Assembly: GCA_030765645.1 (NCBI GenBank)
Contig: JAVCCE010000001.1
Location: 1 to 64,000 of the forward strand
DNA length: 64,000 nt
DNA from: Candidatus Hinthialibacter antarcticus
Lineage (GTDB): Bacteria > Hinthialibacterota > Hinthialibacteria > Hinthialibacterales > Hinthialibacteraceae
Reading direction: 5' to 3'
In this document: piece by piece, positions 17,665-24,632 of the stretch
How positions within the stretch are numbered: position 1 is the first letter of the stretch
How the letters are laid out: each line of letters opens with the position of its first letter
Made by a program: the position numbers and the translations under genes
Notes under the pieces: model-generated
What the model was told of the DNA's origin: nothing
What the model saw: the letters and a program-made list of their open reading frames with translations, nothing else
The model's database searches: none

Positions 17665-17916
17665 ATGTCTCATTCAGACGCAAAACGGGAAACGCTCGAC
17701 TTTCGCGGCGTTCAATGCCCATACAACTACGTAAAAACCAAACTCTATATGGAAGATATGGAAATGAACGAAGTCGTCGAAGTCATTGTCGATGAAGGCG
17801 AGCCTTCGCGCCATGTCCCCAAGAGCCTCCAAGAAGATGGCCAGACCATCCTTGAGTCTTCCACCGACGCCGACGGGCGCGCCCATTTTGTCGTTCAAAA
17901 AACAGCGGAGTATTAA
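17665..17916 (+). CDS. TusA/SirA-like sulfurtransferase
   Basis: An 83-residue TusA-fold protein. TLDFRGVQCPYNYVKTKLYM carries the acceptor cysteine in CPYN; the usual family motif is CPxP, so the second proline is replaced by Asn. It should carry a persulfide and hand sulfur to a partner. It is the first gene after the SAM riboswitch and sits 20 bases before the threonine synthase-like gene, which suggests it feeds sulfur into the thiocarboxylate system made by the next genes. Confidence 0.85.
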   Translation: MSHSDAKRETLDFRGVQCPYNYVKTKLYMEDMEMNEVVEVIVDEGEPSRHVPKSLQEDGQTILESSTDADGRAHFVVQKTAEY

Positions 17917-17936
17917 GAGCGGTTCAAGGAGAGACA

Positions 17937-19193
17937 TTGATGAGTTTTGTCAAATGCTTGCGGTGTAAACAGTGCGGCAGAGAGTATCCCATCCAACCGC
18001 TCTATGTCTGTGAAGACGATTTCGGCGGGCTGGAGGTCGTGTACGACTATGACGCCATCCGCGCATCATTGAGCCGCGAAACCATTGAGCGCCGCCCCGG
18101 CAACGTCTGGCGCTATCGTGAACTTCTGCCCGTCGAAGGAAAACCGCTGACCGGCGAGCATTCAGGCTGGACGCCGCTGATTCGCGCTGAAAACCTCGCC
18201 CGCGAGTTGGGCGTACGCGAGTTGTACCTCAAAGACGACTCAGTCAACCGCCCTTCGCTTTCTTATAAAGACCGCGTGGTTGCGGTCGCGTTATCGAAAG
18301 CGGTTGAGTTTGGCTTTGACACAATCGGCTGCGCATCGACCGGCAATCTCGCCAACGCCGTCGCCTCTCATGGCGCGCGCGCAGGGCTGAAACGGTATAT
18401 CTTCATCCCGGCGGACATCGAACCGGGCAAGATTTTAGGCTCGCTGATATTCGACGCGAATATCGTTTTGGTGCGCGGCAACTATGACGACGTGAACCGC
18501 CTGTGCGCTGAGGTCGGCGACAAATTCGGCTGGGCGTTTGTGAATGTAAACCTGCGCCCTTATTACACCGAAGGCGCCAAGACGCACGGCTTTGAAATTG
18601 CCGAACAACTAGGCTGGCGTTTTCCGGGCAGCGTCGTGCTTCCCGTCGCGGGCGGCACCATCCTGCCGAAAGTCGCGCGTGCGTTTGAGGAACTACAAAC
18701 GCTTGGCTTCGTCGATGACGAACTACCGCGCATGTACGCCGCGCAGGCGTCTGGATGCAACCCGGTTTCGGAAGCGTTTAAAACCAACGCAGATTCTATC
18801 AACCCCAAAAAGCCGGATACGATTGCGAAATCAATCGCGATCGGCAACCCCGCCGACGGCTATGACGTGCTCGATATTTTGCGTAACACCAACGGCGCCG
18901 CCGACGACGCCAGCGATGACGAAATCATCGACGCCATCAAACTCTTGGCGCGTACAGAAGGCCTGTTCACCGAACCCGCAGGCGGCGCGACATTGGCGGT
19001 TGCGAAGAAGTTGATTCGCGACGGCAAGATTGACCCCGATCAGCCAATTGTGATTTGTATCACTGGCAACGGCTACAAAGTGCGCGAGGCGGTCGAAGGC
19101 AAAGCGGGCGCAGGGCGCTTGATTGACGCCAACCTGGGTTCGTTCGAAGACGCGTATAGCGACGTGTTACCGAAGCAGTGCGCAACGGTTTGA
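17937..19193 (+). CDS. Threonine synthase-like PLP enzyme
   Basis: A 418-residue fold-type II PLP enzyme. The N-terminus has a zinc-ribbon-like CLRCKQCGREYP. The cofactor lysine is in SYKDR (usually SFKDR), the phosphate loop is CASTGNLANAVASHG, and the glycine loop is VLPVAGGTI. Canonical family members convert O-phosphohomoserine to threonine. Its position behind a SAM riboswitch, between a TusA-like protein and a CysO-like carrier, makes a sulfur-incorporating reaction (for example homocysteine from activated homoserine) a reasonable alternative. That reassignment is inference; the family call itself is secure. Confidence 0.85.
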   Translation: MMSFVKCLRCKQCGREYPIQPLYVCEDDFGGLEVVYDYDAIRASLSRETIERRPGNVWRYRELLPVEGKPLTGEHSGWTPLIRAENLARELGVRELYLKDDSVNRPSLSYKDRVVAVALSKAVEFGFDTIGCASTGNLANAVASHGARAGLKRYIFIPADIEPGKILGSLIFDANIVLVRGNYDDVNRLCAEVGDKFGWAFVNVNLRPYYTEGAKTHGFEIAEQLGWRFPGSVVLPVAGGTILPKVARAFEELQTLGFVDDELPRMYAAQASGCNPVSEAFKTNADSINPKKPDTIAKSIAIGNPADGYDVLDILRNTNGAADDASDDEIIDAIKLLARTEGLFTEPAGGATLAVAKKLIRDGKIDPDQPIVICITGNGYKVREAVEGKAGAGRLIDANLGSFEDAYSDVLPKQCATV

Positions 19194-19237
19194 ACAGCAG
19201 GAATAGAATTAGAAATACAGAAATGGCACATAATCAA

Positions 19238-19327
19238 GAATACCTCGGGGTTGGGTTCTGCTTGTCTCCGTCGCGACTTATTGTCGCTGACTACGAAAGC
19301 CGCTCCACCCAATCCCCTGCGGTATTC
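19238..19327 (+). repeat. Family B palindromic element
   Basis: A 90-base imperfect palindrome. GAATACC (19238-19244), GGGG and TTGGGT on the left are matched by ACCCAAT, CCCC and GGTATTC (ending 19327) on the right. A small hairpin GCGAC/GTCGC lies near the centre. It has the size and outer-arm logic of the family A elements but a different core. It occupies the gap between the threonine synthase-like gene and the sulfur-carrier gene, ending 31 bases before the latter's ATG. Confidence 0.6.
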
Positions 19328-19358
19328 TCTAAATGAACCACAGCCTTAGGAGAAGATC

Positions 19359-19634
19359 ATGGCAGTTCAAGTACGTATTCCCACGCCATTGCAAAAAATC
19401 ACCGGCAACCAGGCAGTGGTTCAAGCAGAAGCCGCTACCATATTGGCATTGATTGACGATCTCGAAGTCAACCATCCCGGCATCAAAAGCCGCTTGTGCG
19501 ATGATAATGGAAAGTTACGCCGCTTCGTGAATTTTTATGTGAATGACGAAGATATCCGTTTTCAGCAGAACGAACGGACCGCGTTGAAAGACGGCGATGA
19601 GGTTTCGATCATCCCCGCCATCGCGGGAGGATGA
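19359..19634 (+). CDS. Ubiquitin-like sulfur carrier protein (ThiS/MoaD/CysO type)
   Basis: A 91-residue beta-grasp protein ending in Gly-Gly (IIPAIAGG), the terminus that E1-like enzymes adenylate and convert to a thiocarboxylate. The block [13 protein letters not shown] resembles CysO-type carriers more than ThiS or MoaD. AGGAGAAG lies at ideal spacing before the ATG. It should donate sulfide to a PLP enzyme in amino acid synthesis. Neighbours are the threonine synthase-like gene and, after a family A repeat, the E1-like gene. Confidence 0.9.
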   Translation: MAVQVRIPTPLQKITGNQAVVQAEAATILALIDDLEVNHPGIKSRLCDDNGKLRRFVNFYVNDEDIRFQQNERTALKDGDEVSIIPAIAGG

Positions 19635-19652
19635 ATCAGGATAAACAACGTC

Positions 19653-19734
19653 GGGCTTGGGTACGTCTCTGTTCGCTTCAGTGCGGGCTTTCAGGCCCTT
19701 TTGCACAGGCGCTCACAGAGACGCCCCCAAGCCC
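19653..19734 (-). repeat. Family A palindromic element, copy 2
   Basis: An 82-base element in the opposite orientation to copies 1 and 4. The outer arms are GGGCTTGGG (19653-19661) and CCCAAGCCC (19726-19734), perfectly paired but different in sequence from the arms of the other copies. Inside are GTCTCTG/CAGAGAC and the shared core read in reverse (CGCTTCAGTGCGGGCTTTC, GCCCTTTTGCACAGGCGCTC). It lies between the carrier and E1-like genes of one operon, so it is probably transcribed as a folded RNA segment. Confidence 0.85.
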
Positions 19735-19770
19735 TATGCGCAATGCAACATGCCGTATAATTAGACATTT

Positions 19771-19793
19771 GTAGGGTGGGTTCTTAACCCACC
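19771..19793 (+). repeat. Short family C half-element
   Basis: GTAGGGTGGGTT followed by CTT and AACCCACC makes an 8-bp hairpin with a 3-base loop ending one base before an ATG at 19794. The GTAGGGTGGG end is shared with the larger element at 20662-20751. Confidence 0.6.
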
Positions 19794-19817
19794 ATGACTG
19801 CCAAACGAGAAAAGAAA

Positions 19818-20627
19818 ATGGTTGAATTTACTGACGAACAAATTACGCGATATAGCCGCCACATCATCCTGCCCAAGGTCGGCGGCAAAGGCCAGAAGAA
19901 ACTGCTCGACAGCAAAGCGCTGGTGATCGGCGCGGGCGGGCTAGGTTCACCGTCGGCGTATTACCTCGCAGCAGCGGGCGTGGGAACCATCGGCATCGTT
20001 GATGACGACGTAGTAGACATTTCAAACCTGCAGCGCCAGATTCTCCACTCGACGCCCGAAGTCGGCGTCGCAAAGACGGAATCCGCCGCGCAAAAACTGA
20101 CGAAGTTGAATCCAGACGTCAACATCATTCAGCATAATTTTCGTTTGAACTCAACCAATATTCTCGACCTGATCAAAGGGTATGACGTGGTGCTCGACGG
20201 GACGGATAATTTCCCCACGCGGTTTTTGATTAACGACGCCTGCGTGATGGCGAAGCGCCCGTTGATTCATGCGGGCATCTTTCGCTTTGAAGGCCAGATC
20301 ATCACGATTAAACCGTTTGAAGGACCCTGCTACCGCTGCCTGTTTCCTGAACCGCCGCCAGCGGGCTTGGTGCCGAGTTGCCATGAAGCGGGCGTGTTGG
20401 GCTGCATCGCGGGGGTGATGGGGACCATCCAGGCGACCGAAGCGATCAAGGTCTTGTTGGATTTAGGCGAACCGCTGATCGGCAAACTGCTGACTTTCGA
20501 CGCGCTGGAGATGAATTTCCGCAAGGTGTCGGTTCCACGCGACAAAGACTGCCCCATCTGCAGCGACCACCCGACGATTACCAAACTCATCGACTATGAA
20601 GAAAGTTGCGAACTCGCAAAACCGTAG
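19818..20627 (+). CDS. E1-like sulfur-carrier adenylyltransferase (ThiF/MoeB family)
   Basis: A 269-residue ATP-dependent enzyme that adenylates the C-terminal glycine of a ubiquitin-like sulfur carrier. It has the Rossmann nucleotide motif GAGGLGSPSAYYLAAAG, DDDVVDISNLQRQILH, the DGTDNFPTRFLIND active region, and two zinc CxxC pairs (CYRC and CPIC). It has no C-terminal rhodanese domain, so sulfur must come from another donor, plausibly the TusA-like protein. An in-frame ATG at 19794 would add eight residues but overlaps a hairpin; 19818 is preceded by GAGAAAAG. The exact start is uncertain. Confidence 0.9.
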   Translation: MVEFTDEQITRYSRHIILPKVGGKGQKKLLDSKALVIGAGGLGSPSAYYLAAAGVGTIGIVDDDVVDISNLQRQILHSTPEVGVAKTESAAQKLTKLNPDVNIIQHNFRLNSTNILDLIKGYDVVLDGTDNFPTRFLINDACVMAKRPLIHAGIFRFEGQIITIKPFEGPCYRCLFPEPPPAGLVPSCHEAGVLGCIAGVMGTIQATEAIKVLLDLGEPLIGKLLTFDALEMNFRKVSVPRDKDCPICSDHPTITKLIDYEESCELAKP

Positions 20628-20661
20628 GAGTGAATTTACTCAATTGCGTTGCTAAATCCGA

Positions 20662-20751
20662 GGTAGGGTGGGCTCGCGCAGCAGCCCACCGGATATTGTG
20701 TCAATGTTGCATGGTGGGCTAAATTGCTTTGCAATTTGAGCCCACCCTACC
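20662..20751 (+). repeat. Family C palindromic element (double hairpin)
   Basis: A 90-base element bounded by perfect 14-base inverse complements, GGTAGGGTGGGCTC (20662-20675) and GAGCCCACCCTACC (20738-20751). Inside, GGTGGGCT/AGCCCACC forms one hairpin (20668-20691) and a second hairpin (20713-20746) contains AAATTGC/GCAATTT. It resembles the widespread GTAGGGTGGG-type repetitive palindromes seen in many bacterial genomes. It follows the E1-like gene and may help end that transcript, though there is no T tract. Confidence 0.75.
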
Positions 20752-20770
20752 AGGCTTGTAGGTATCCATT

Positions 20771-21076
20771 ATGAAAAAAACTTCGACCTCACGCTTTGAC
20801 GTTGCTGAACACCTTCGCACGCCTGAAGAAATGGCGGCGTATTTAGAAGTTTGCTTTGAAGAAGCCAACGGCGACGCCGCGTTCATCGCAAAAGCGTTGG
20901 GCGATATTGCCCGCGCGAAAGGCATGTCGCAAGTCGCCCGCGACGCTGGTCTTTCTCGCGAAAGCCTCTACAAAGCGCTTTCAGGCGAACGGACGCCAAA
21001 TTTCGACACCATTCTAAAAGTTATTTCGGCTTTGGGGCTTAAACTTCAGGCAAAAGCAAATCTTGCAGTCGAGTAG
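20771..21076 (+). CDS. Orphan antitoxin-like DNA-binding protein (addiction-module antidote family)
   Basis: A 101-residue protein of the HigA-like 'addiction module antidote' family: FDVAEHLRTPEEMAAYLEVC at the start, then AFIAKALGDIARAKGMSQVA and a helix-turn-helix AGLSRESLYKALSGERTPNF. Such proteins are usually encoded right after a RelE/HigB-type toxin. No toxin gene exists in the 143 bases upstream, which hold a family C repeat, so it appears to be an orphan. Its stop abuts the convergent DUF2203 gene with no gap. Confidence 0.85.
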   Translation: MKKTSTSRFDVAEHLRTPEEMAAYLEVCFEEANGDAAFIAKALGDIARAKGMSQVARDAGLSRESLYKALSGERTPNFDTILKVISALGLKLQAKANLAVE

Positions 21077-21481
21077 CTAAAACTCATCGCCGATGATGAG
21101 GCGGCGGCCTGCGTAGCCCGACTCGAGTTCGTGATAAAACTGGATGGCCTCGCCGTCGGCGAGTTCGTAACAGAGGAAGATTTCATTGCCGTCAACCATG
21201 GCGGGAAAATCAATCAGCCCCCGGCTGACGTCTTGTATCACCACGCCTGCGTCAGTAATTTCACTAATTAATTCATTGATGATTTTGAGCGCTTTATCGC
21301 GGGCCGAATGCGTCCCATTGGTCGAACCGTTCGTCCGTCCGGCGCCGTGCAAATTGATCACATTCGACGACTCGCCGCGCGCCTCGTCGATGAGTTCCTG
21401 GATGCGGGCGAAGATTTCACGATAGCGCGGCAACAGCGCGTTGGCTTCATTAAGAGTGAAATGTTTATCAAAGTGAGGCAT
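21077..21481 (-). CDS. DUF2203 family protein
   Basis: A 134-residue acidic protein. FTLNEANALLPRYREIFARI is the N-terminal helix of DUF2203 and the later VVIQDVSRGLIDFPAMVDG and CYELADGEAIQFYHELESGY are its other conserved blocks. A glycine/asparagine-rich insert (HGAGRTNGSTNGTHS) separates them. Function is unknown. The ATG at 21481 starts the homologous region; it overlaps the end of the Nudix gene by 14 bases, so the genes are translationally linked. Confidence 0.85.
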   Translation of the reverse strand: MPHFDKHFTLNEANALLPRYREIFARIQELIDEARGESSNVINLHGAGRTNGSTNGTHSARDKALKIINELISEITDAGVVIQDVSRGLIDFPAMVDGNEIFLCYELADGEAIQFYHELESGYAGRRLIIGDEF

Positions 21482-22046
21482 TGTCGCCGGAGTTTCCTTT
21501 GTTGTGAATTTGATAGAGATCAAACAAATAAAACGCGTTTAATACAATGGAATGTTGAATGACGCCTTGATGAATCATGCGGGGAACGGCGTCCAGCGGC
21601 AGGCGCTCAATCAAGATGTCTTCGCCTTCATCCAATGTTTGGGCGCACTCGCCGTACACGTTTTTCGCCCAGAAAATATGGCACGACGTATTTTGAATGG
21701 CGGGGTTAGGCCGGACAACGCCGAGCGAGATCATCTCTTCGGCTTCGCAGCCCGTCTCTTCTAATAACTCGCGGCGGGCGGCGGCTTCGGGCGACGCGTC
21801 GCTCGCATCCATCAAACCGCCGGGGGTTTCCAAGGTCGCGGCTTCGATGCCAAAACGGTACTGCCGGACGAGAACCACTTCGCCGTCCGGCGTGGTCGGG
21901 AGGATGGTGATCCAGGGGCGCGTTTCTAAAATAAACGCATCCAACTCGTGCCCGTTACGCGGCGAAACCATCTGGTCGCACCGCAGCCGGAAGACGGAAA
22001 ATTCACCTACCACCCGGCTGCTGCGTTTGGTCCAAGGTTTTGCCAT
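21468..22046 (-). CDS. Nudix hydrolase (ADP-ribose pyrophosphatase-like)
   Basis: A 192-residue Nudix enzyme. The Nudix box is GGLMDASDASPEAA followed by RRELLEETGCEAEEM, one residue longer than the textbook spacing and with Asp where the first Glu is usual. The flanking sequence (VVLVRQYRFGIEAATLETPGG) is typical of ADP-ribose or GDP-sugar pyrophosphatases. It lies directly after the phosphohexomutase gene (no gap) and before DUF2203, in one minus-strand operon, which fits nucleotide-sugar housekeeping. Confidence 0.9.
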   Translation of the reverse strand: MAKPWTKRSSRVVGEFSVFRLRCDQMVSPRNGHELDAFILETRPWITILPTTPDGEVVLVRQYRFGIEAATLETPGGLMDASDASPEAAARRELLEETGCEAEEMISLGVVRPNPAIQNTSCHIFWAKNVYGECAQTLDEGEDILIERLPLDAVPRMIHQGVIQHSIVLNAFYLFDLYQIHNKGNSGDNASL

Positions 22047-24290
22047 CTAACGTAAAGCCCCTACCCGCTGACGAATGTCGGTCACCACGTCATACGCCTG
22101 CTTTTTGAGTTTCAACTTGGTCTCGGCCAAGTTCTCTTTGGTTACGTTAGGTTCATGCAACTGCAAATGGAAGCGCAGCGCATTCGAGGTGCCGGAGGGG
22201 CGGAAGGTGAAGTAACTCCAACGGTCGTCGTCAAAAAAGAAGCGTACGCCTTCATCAGGAAAGCCGGGGAAATTAGCGGCGTCATACTTGCCCGTCCAAT
22301 AGAGCGCGGTCGATTTGACTTCGAGGCCCGCGAGTTTCACGCCGCCCGCTTTGCATTCTTTTTCTAATTTCAACATCGTTTCAATCACGTCGCGTTTTTT
22401 GATGTAGCCCTGAATGCCGTCGTATTCGCCGTCCAGCGGGTCGGGCTCGTAATAATTGAGGAAGTAACCCACGTCAGGATCGAGGAATATTTTTTCATCA
22501 AGAAGACGGAATAAATCGCTTCCCTGTTTTTTGGCGTAGGCCGCGACTTCGGCCATCAACATGGCGGCGAAGACGCCGTCTTTGTCGCGAACGTGTCCGC
22601 CCTCGCCCATGGAGACCGCGTCTTTGGGCGGGCCACCGAGGATGGAGAAGCCGCAGCTTTGCTCCATGTTAGCCAGGTTAAAGCGACGCTTTCCGTTTTT
22701 CATCTCGCGGGTTTCAAGCATGAAAGGGTGGCAATGGGGATCGTTGGGGTCTGGCCGCCCATCAACTTGCTCGGGCAGCGGGTTTCCCTGCCACACTTCG
22801 TTGACGCACATCGCGAGCATCGCGAAGCCCACCCAGCTCTTCATCACACCCAAGTTATGCTTGAGCGCCAGTTTGGTGAGCACGTCGCTGGTCGTATGCG
22901 ACAGCGTGATAAACAACTCTTCGGGGTCCTGCACCGCGCCGTGTTCTTCGATCTGCTTTTGCAGGCGATACCAAATCAATAGCGCCCAGGCGTCGTCGGG
23001 CGGCAACAATGTATAAGGCTTGTCGTTGTATACCGCCTGCTGTTCTTTGGGAACCTTCACCACCGCCGCAACGCGGTCGGCGTCAGGGTCGGTGCCAAGC
23101 ATCATATCGAGCGACTCAAACCCGTCAGGATACTCTTCGTTATACGCTTTCATGGCGATTTCGGCGGCGCGAAGATCGCCGGGATCGGGCTGTTGTTCTT
23201 CGCCGGGGTTGCTGTTAAAGCAGGGGAACATGCCGTCGAGCTGATTGAGTTTCGACAGCGTCTGCACGTCTTTAAAACCGACTTCGCTCATCACGCGCGG
23301 AACCGCGATGCGCCCGGCGCCGTGAAACGCGCAGAACGCCATGTTGAGCGCGTCGGGGTCGTCCTTCTGCGCTTTGACCATCGCCTCATCAACCAAAAAG
23401 CCCTTCATGTGTTCGATGTGGCGGGTGTGCATGTCGATCAATTTGTCTTCGCGACCCAGATAGTCGAGGCCATCGACAGGCGCGGCGCCGCCCAACCACC
23501 AGAACTGATCAGGCCCACAGTCGTGAATGTCCATCAACTTGATGTCCGCTGTGGTGACTTTATTGATGTAATCTTCGACGATGGTTTTGCGGTCTTGCAG
23601 ACTGAACTGCGAGCCATTGCTGCAAGACAATTTGTAGCCGTTATAGCGATAGTCGTTGTGGCTGGCGGAAATCAAAATGCCCACGTCGGCGAGCAGGTTC
23701 GGGACGGAAAACGTGACTTCGGGATAGGGGCAGGCTTCGTCGAACAGATAGACCGTCAGGCCGTGCGCCAGAAACAGGCGGGTAATGAGCTTTGAAAATC
23801 CCGGCCCGTTCACGCGGCTGTCATAGCCGATCACGATTTTGAGCATCTTGCGGTCTTGCATGAACTTGGCCACGCCGACGGATTTTAATAACAGCACTTT
23901 GTCGTTGAGCGTCGCCGGGCCTTTGAGAATTTGCGCCGCAGGGCCTTCGTCTTTCATTTTTATAATCGAGGCCTTGTCAAACGCCATGCGTCCGCGAATA
24001 CCTGCGGTACCGAAACTGATTTCCTGCAAGAACGCATCAATGAGATCGACCCAGCGTTCGTCGCGAATGGCGTCGAGAATACCGTCGGCAATATGCGGAG
24101 AAAACGAAGCGCAATGGGGGTCGTTGACCCATTCATTCAGCAACGGGATGACGTTCTTGCGCGCTTTATCAAGATTGCCTTGCGCGGAAGGCGGCAGCTC
24201 GCCCGGGCAGGCGGCGCGGAGTTCGGCTTCGTATTTGTCTAAGTAAGCTTTGATTCCCTCTTCGGCTTTTTTGAGTAATTCAGCGGACAT
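22047..24290 (-). CDS. Phosphohexomutase (phosphoglucomutase/phosphomannomutase family)
   Basis: A 747-residue alpha-D-phosphohexomutase, longer than the 450-580 typical of the family. It has FGTAGIRGRM (residues 93-102), the phosphoserine loop ILISASHNDYRYNGYK with Ser210 (usually TASHNP), the metal loop GTDPDADRVA, and the C-terminal phosphate-binding RPSGTSNALRF. It interconverts hexose 1- and 6-phosphates. The same window carries GlgC, so the product may supply ADP-glucose for glycogen. It is first in the operon with the Nudix and DUF2203 genes. Confidence 0.9.
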   Translation of the reverse strand: MSAELLKKAEEGIKAYLDKYEAELRAACPGELPPSAQGNLDKARKNVIPLLNEWVNDPHCASFSPHIADGILDAIRDERWVDLIDAFLQEISFGTAGIRGRMAFDKASIIKMKDEGPAAQILKGPATLNDKVLLLKSVGVAKFMQDRKMLKIVIGYDSRVNGPGFSKLITRLFLAHGLTVYLFDEACPYPEVTFSVPNLLADVGILISASHNDYRYNGYKLSCSNGSQFSLQDRKTIVEDYINKVTTADIKLMDIHDCGPDQFWWLGGAAPVDGLDYLGREDKLIDMHTRHIEHMKGFLVDEAMVKAQKDDPDALNMAFCAFHGAGRIAVPRVMSEVGFKDVQTLSKLNQLDGMFPCFNSNPGEEQQPDPGDLRAAEIAMKAYNEEYPDGFESLDMMLGTDPDADRVAAVVKVPKEQQAVYNDKPYTLLPPDDAWALLIWYRLQKQIEEHGAVQDPEELFITLSHTTSDVLTKLALKHNLGVMKSWVGFAMLAMCVNEVWQGNPLPEQVDGRPDPNDPHCHPFMLETREMKNGKRRFNLANMEQSCGFSILGGPPKDAVSMGEGGHVRDKDGVFAAMLMAEVAAYAKKQGSDLFRLLDEKIFLDPDVGYFLNYYEPDPLDGEYDGIQGYIKKRDVIETMLKLEKECKAGGVKLAGLEVKSTALYWTGKYDAANFPGFPDEGVRFFFDDDRWSYFTFRPSGTSNALRFHLQLHEPNVTKENLAETKLKLKKQAYDVVTDIRQRVGALR

Positions 24291-24632
24291 GAAGGTTCCT
24301 CTCTATGAAGGGTCGCATTTTGTTTTCCGTATAATAACGTGGGCTGGATTGAAACCAGAGAGCGGCGAATTTCATTAAGAGCCTTAATTTTAAGCAATCT
24401 TAATCATCATAGCGCTTAGGCAATGGATACAACTGCGCTCGCCTCAATTTAATGTGGGGTGGGATGAATAAAATGAATCTCACCTTACGAATTTCAATGC
24501 GCTTTTATTGGTGGGTTTCGCTACCCTCAACGCCACTCTACTTGGTATGTCGTCGTTATTCATGACCAAACCTACCTTGATTTTCGTTTATCAATATCAA
24601 AAAAATGAAATGGCAATTGCGTAACGGAATCA
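24291..24632 (+). other. Intergenic region with a decayed family C element
   Basis: No gene is supported in these 342 bases. Positions 24454-24541 look like a decayed copy of the GTAGGGTGGG element: GTGGGGTGGGAT at the left, and GGTGGGTTTCGCTACCCTC with CGCCACTCTAC at the right, which recalls the common right end but with several mismatches. The remaining bases are AT-rich and unremarkable. Confidence 0.5.

Noticed and set aside
19238..20751. Possible CRISPR array in the palindrome-rich gaps
   Set aside because: The elements are different from each other, separated by genes, have no regular spacer length, and there is no cas gene nearby.
23193..23795. 200-residue plus-strand frame inside the phosphohexomutase gene
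   Set aside because: Antisense shadow; the minus-strand gene carries the conserved active-site motifs over the same bases.
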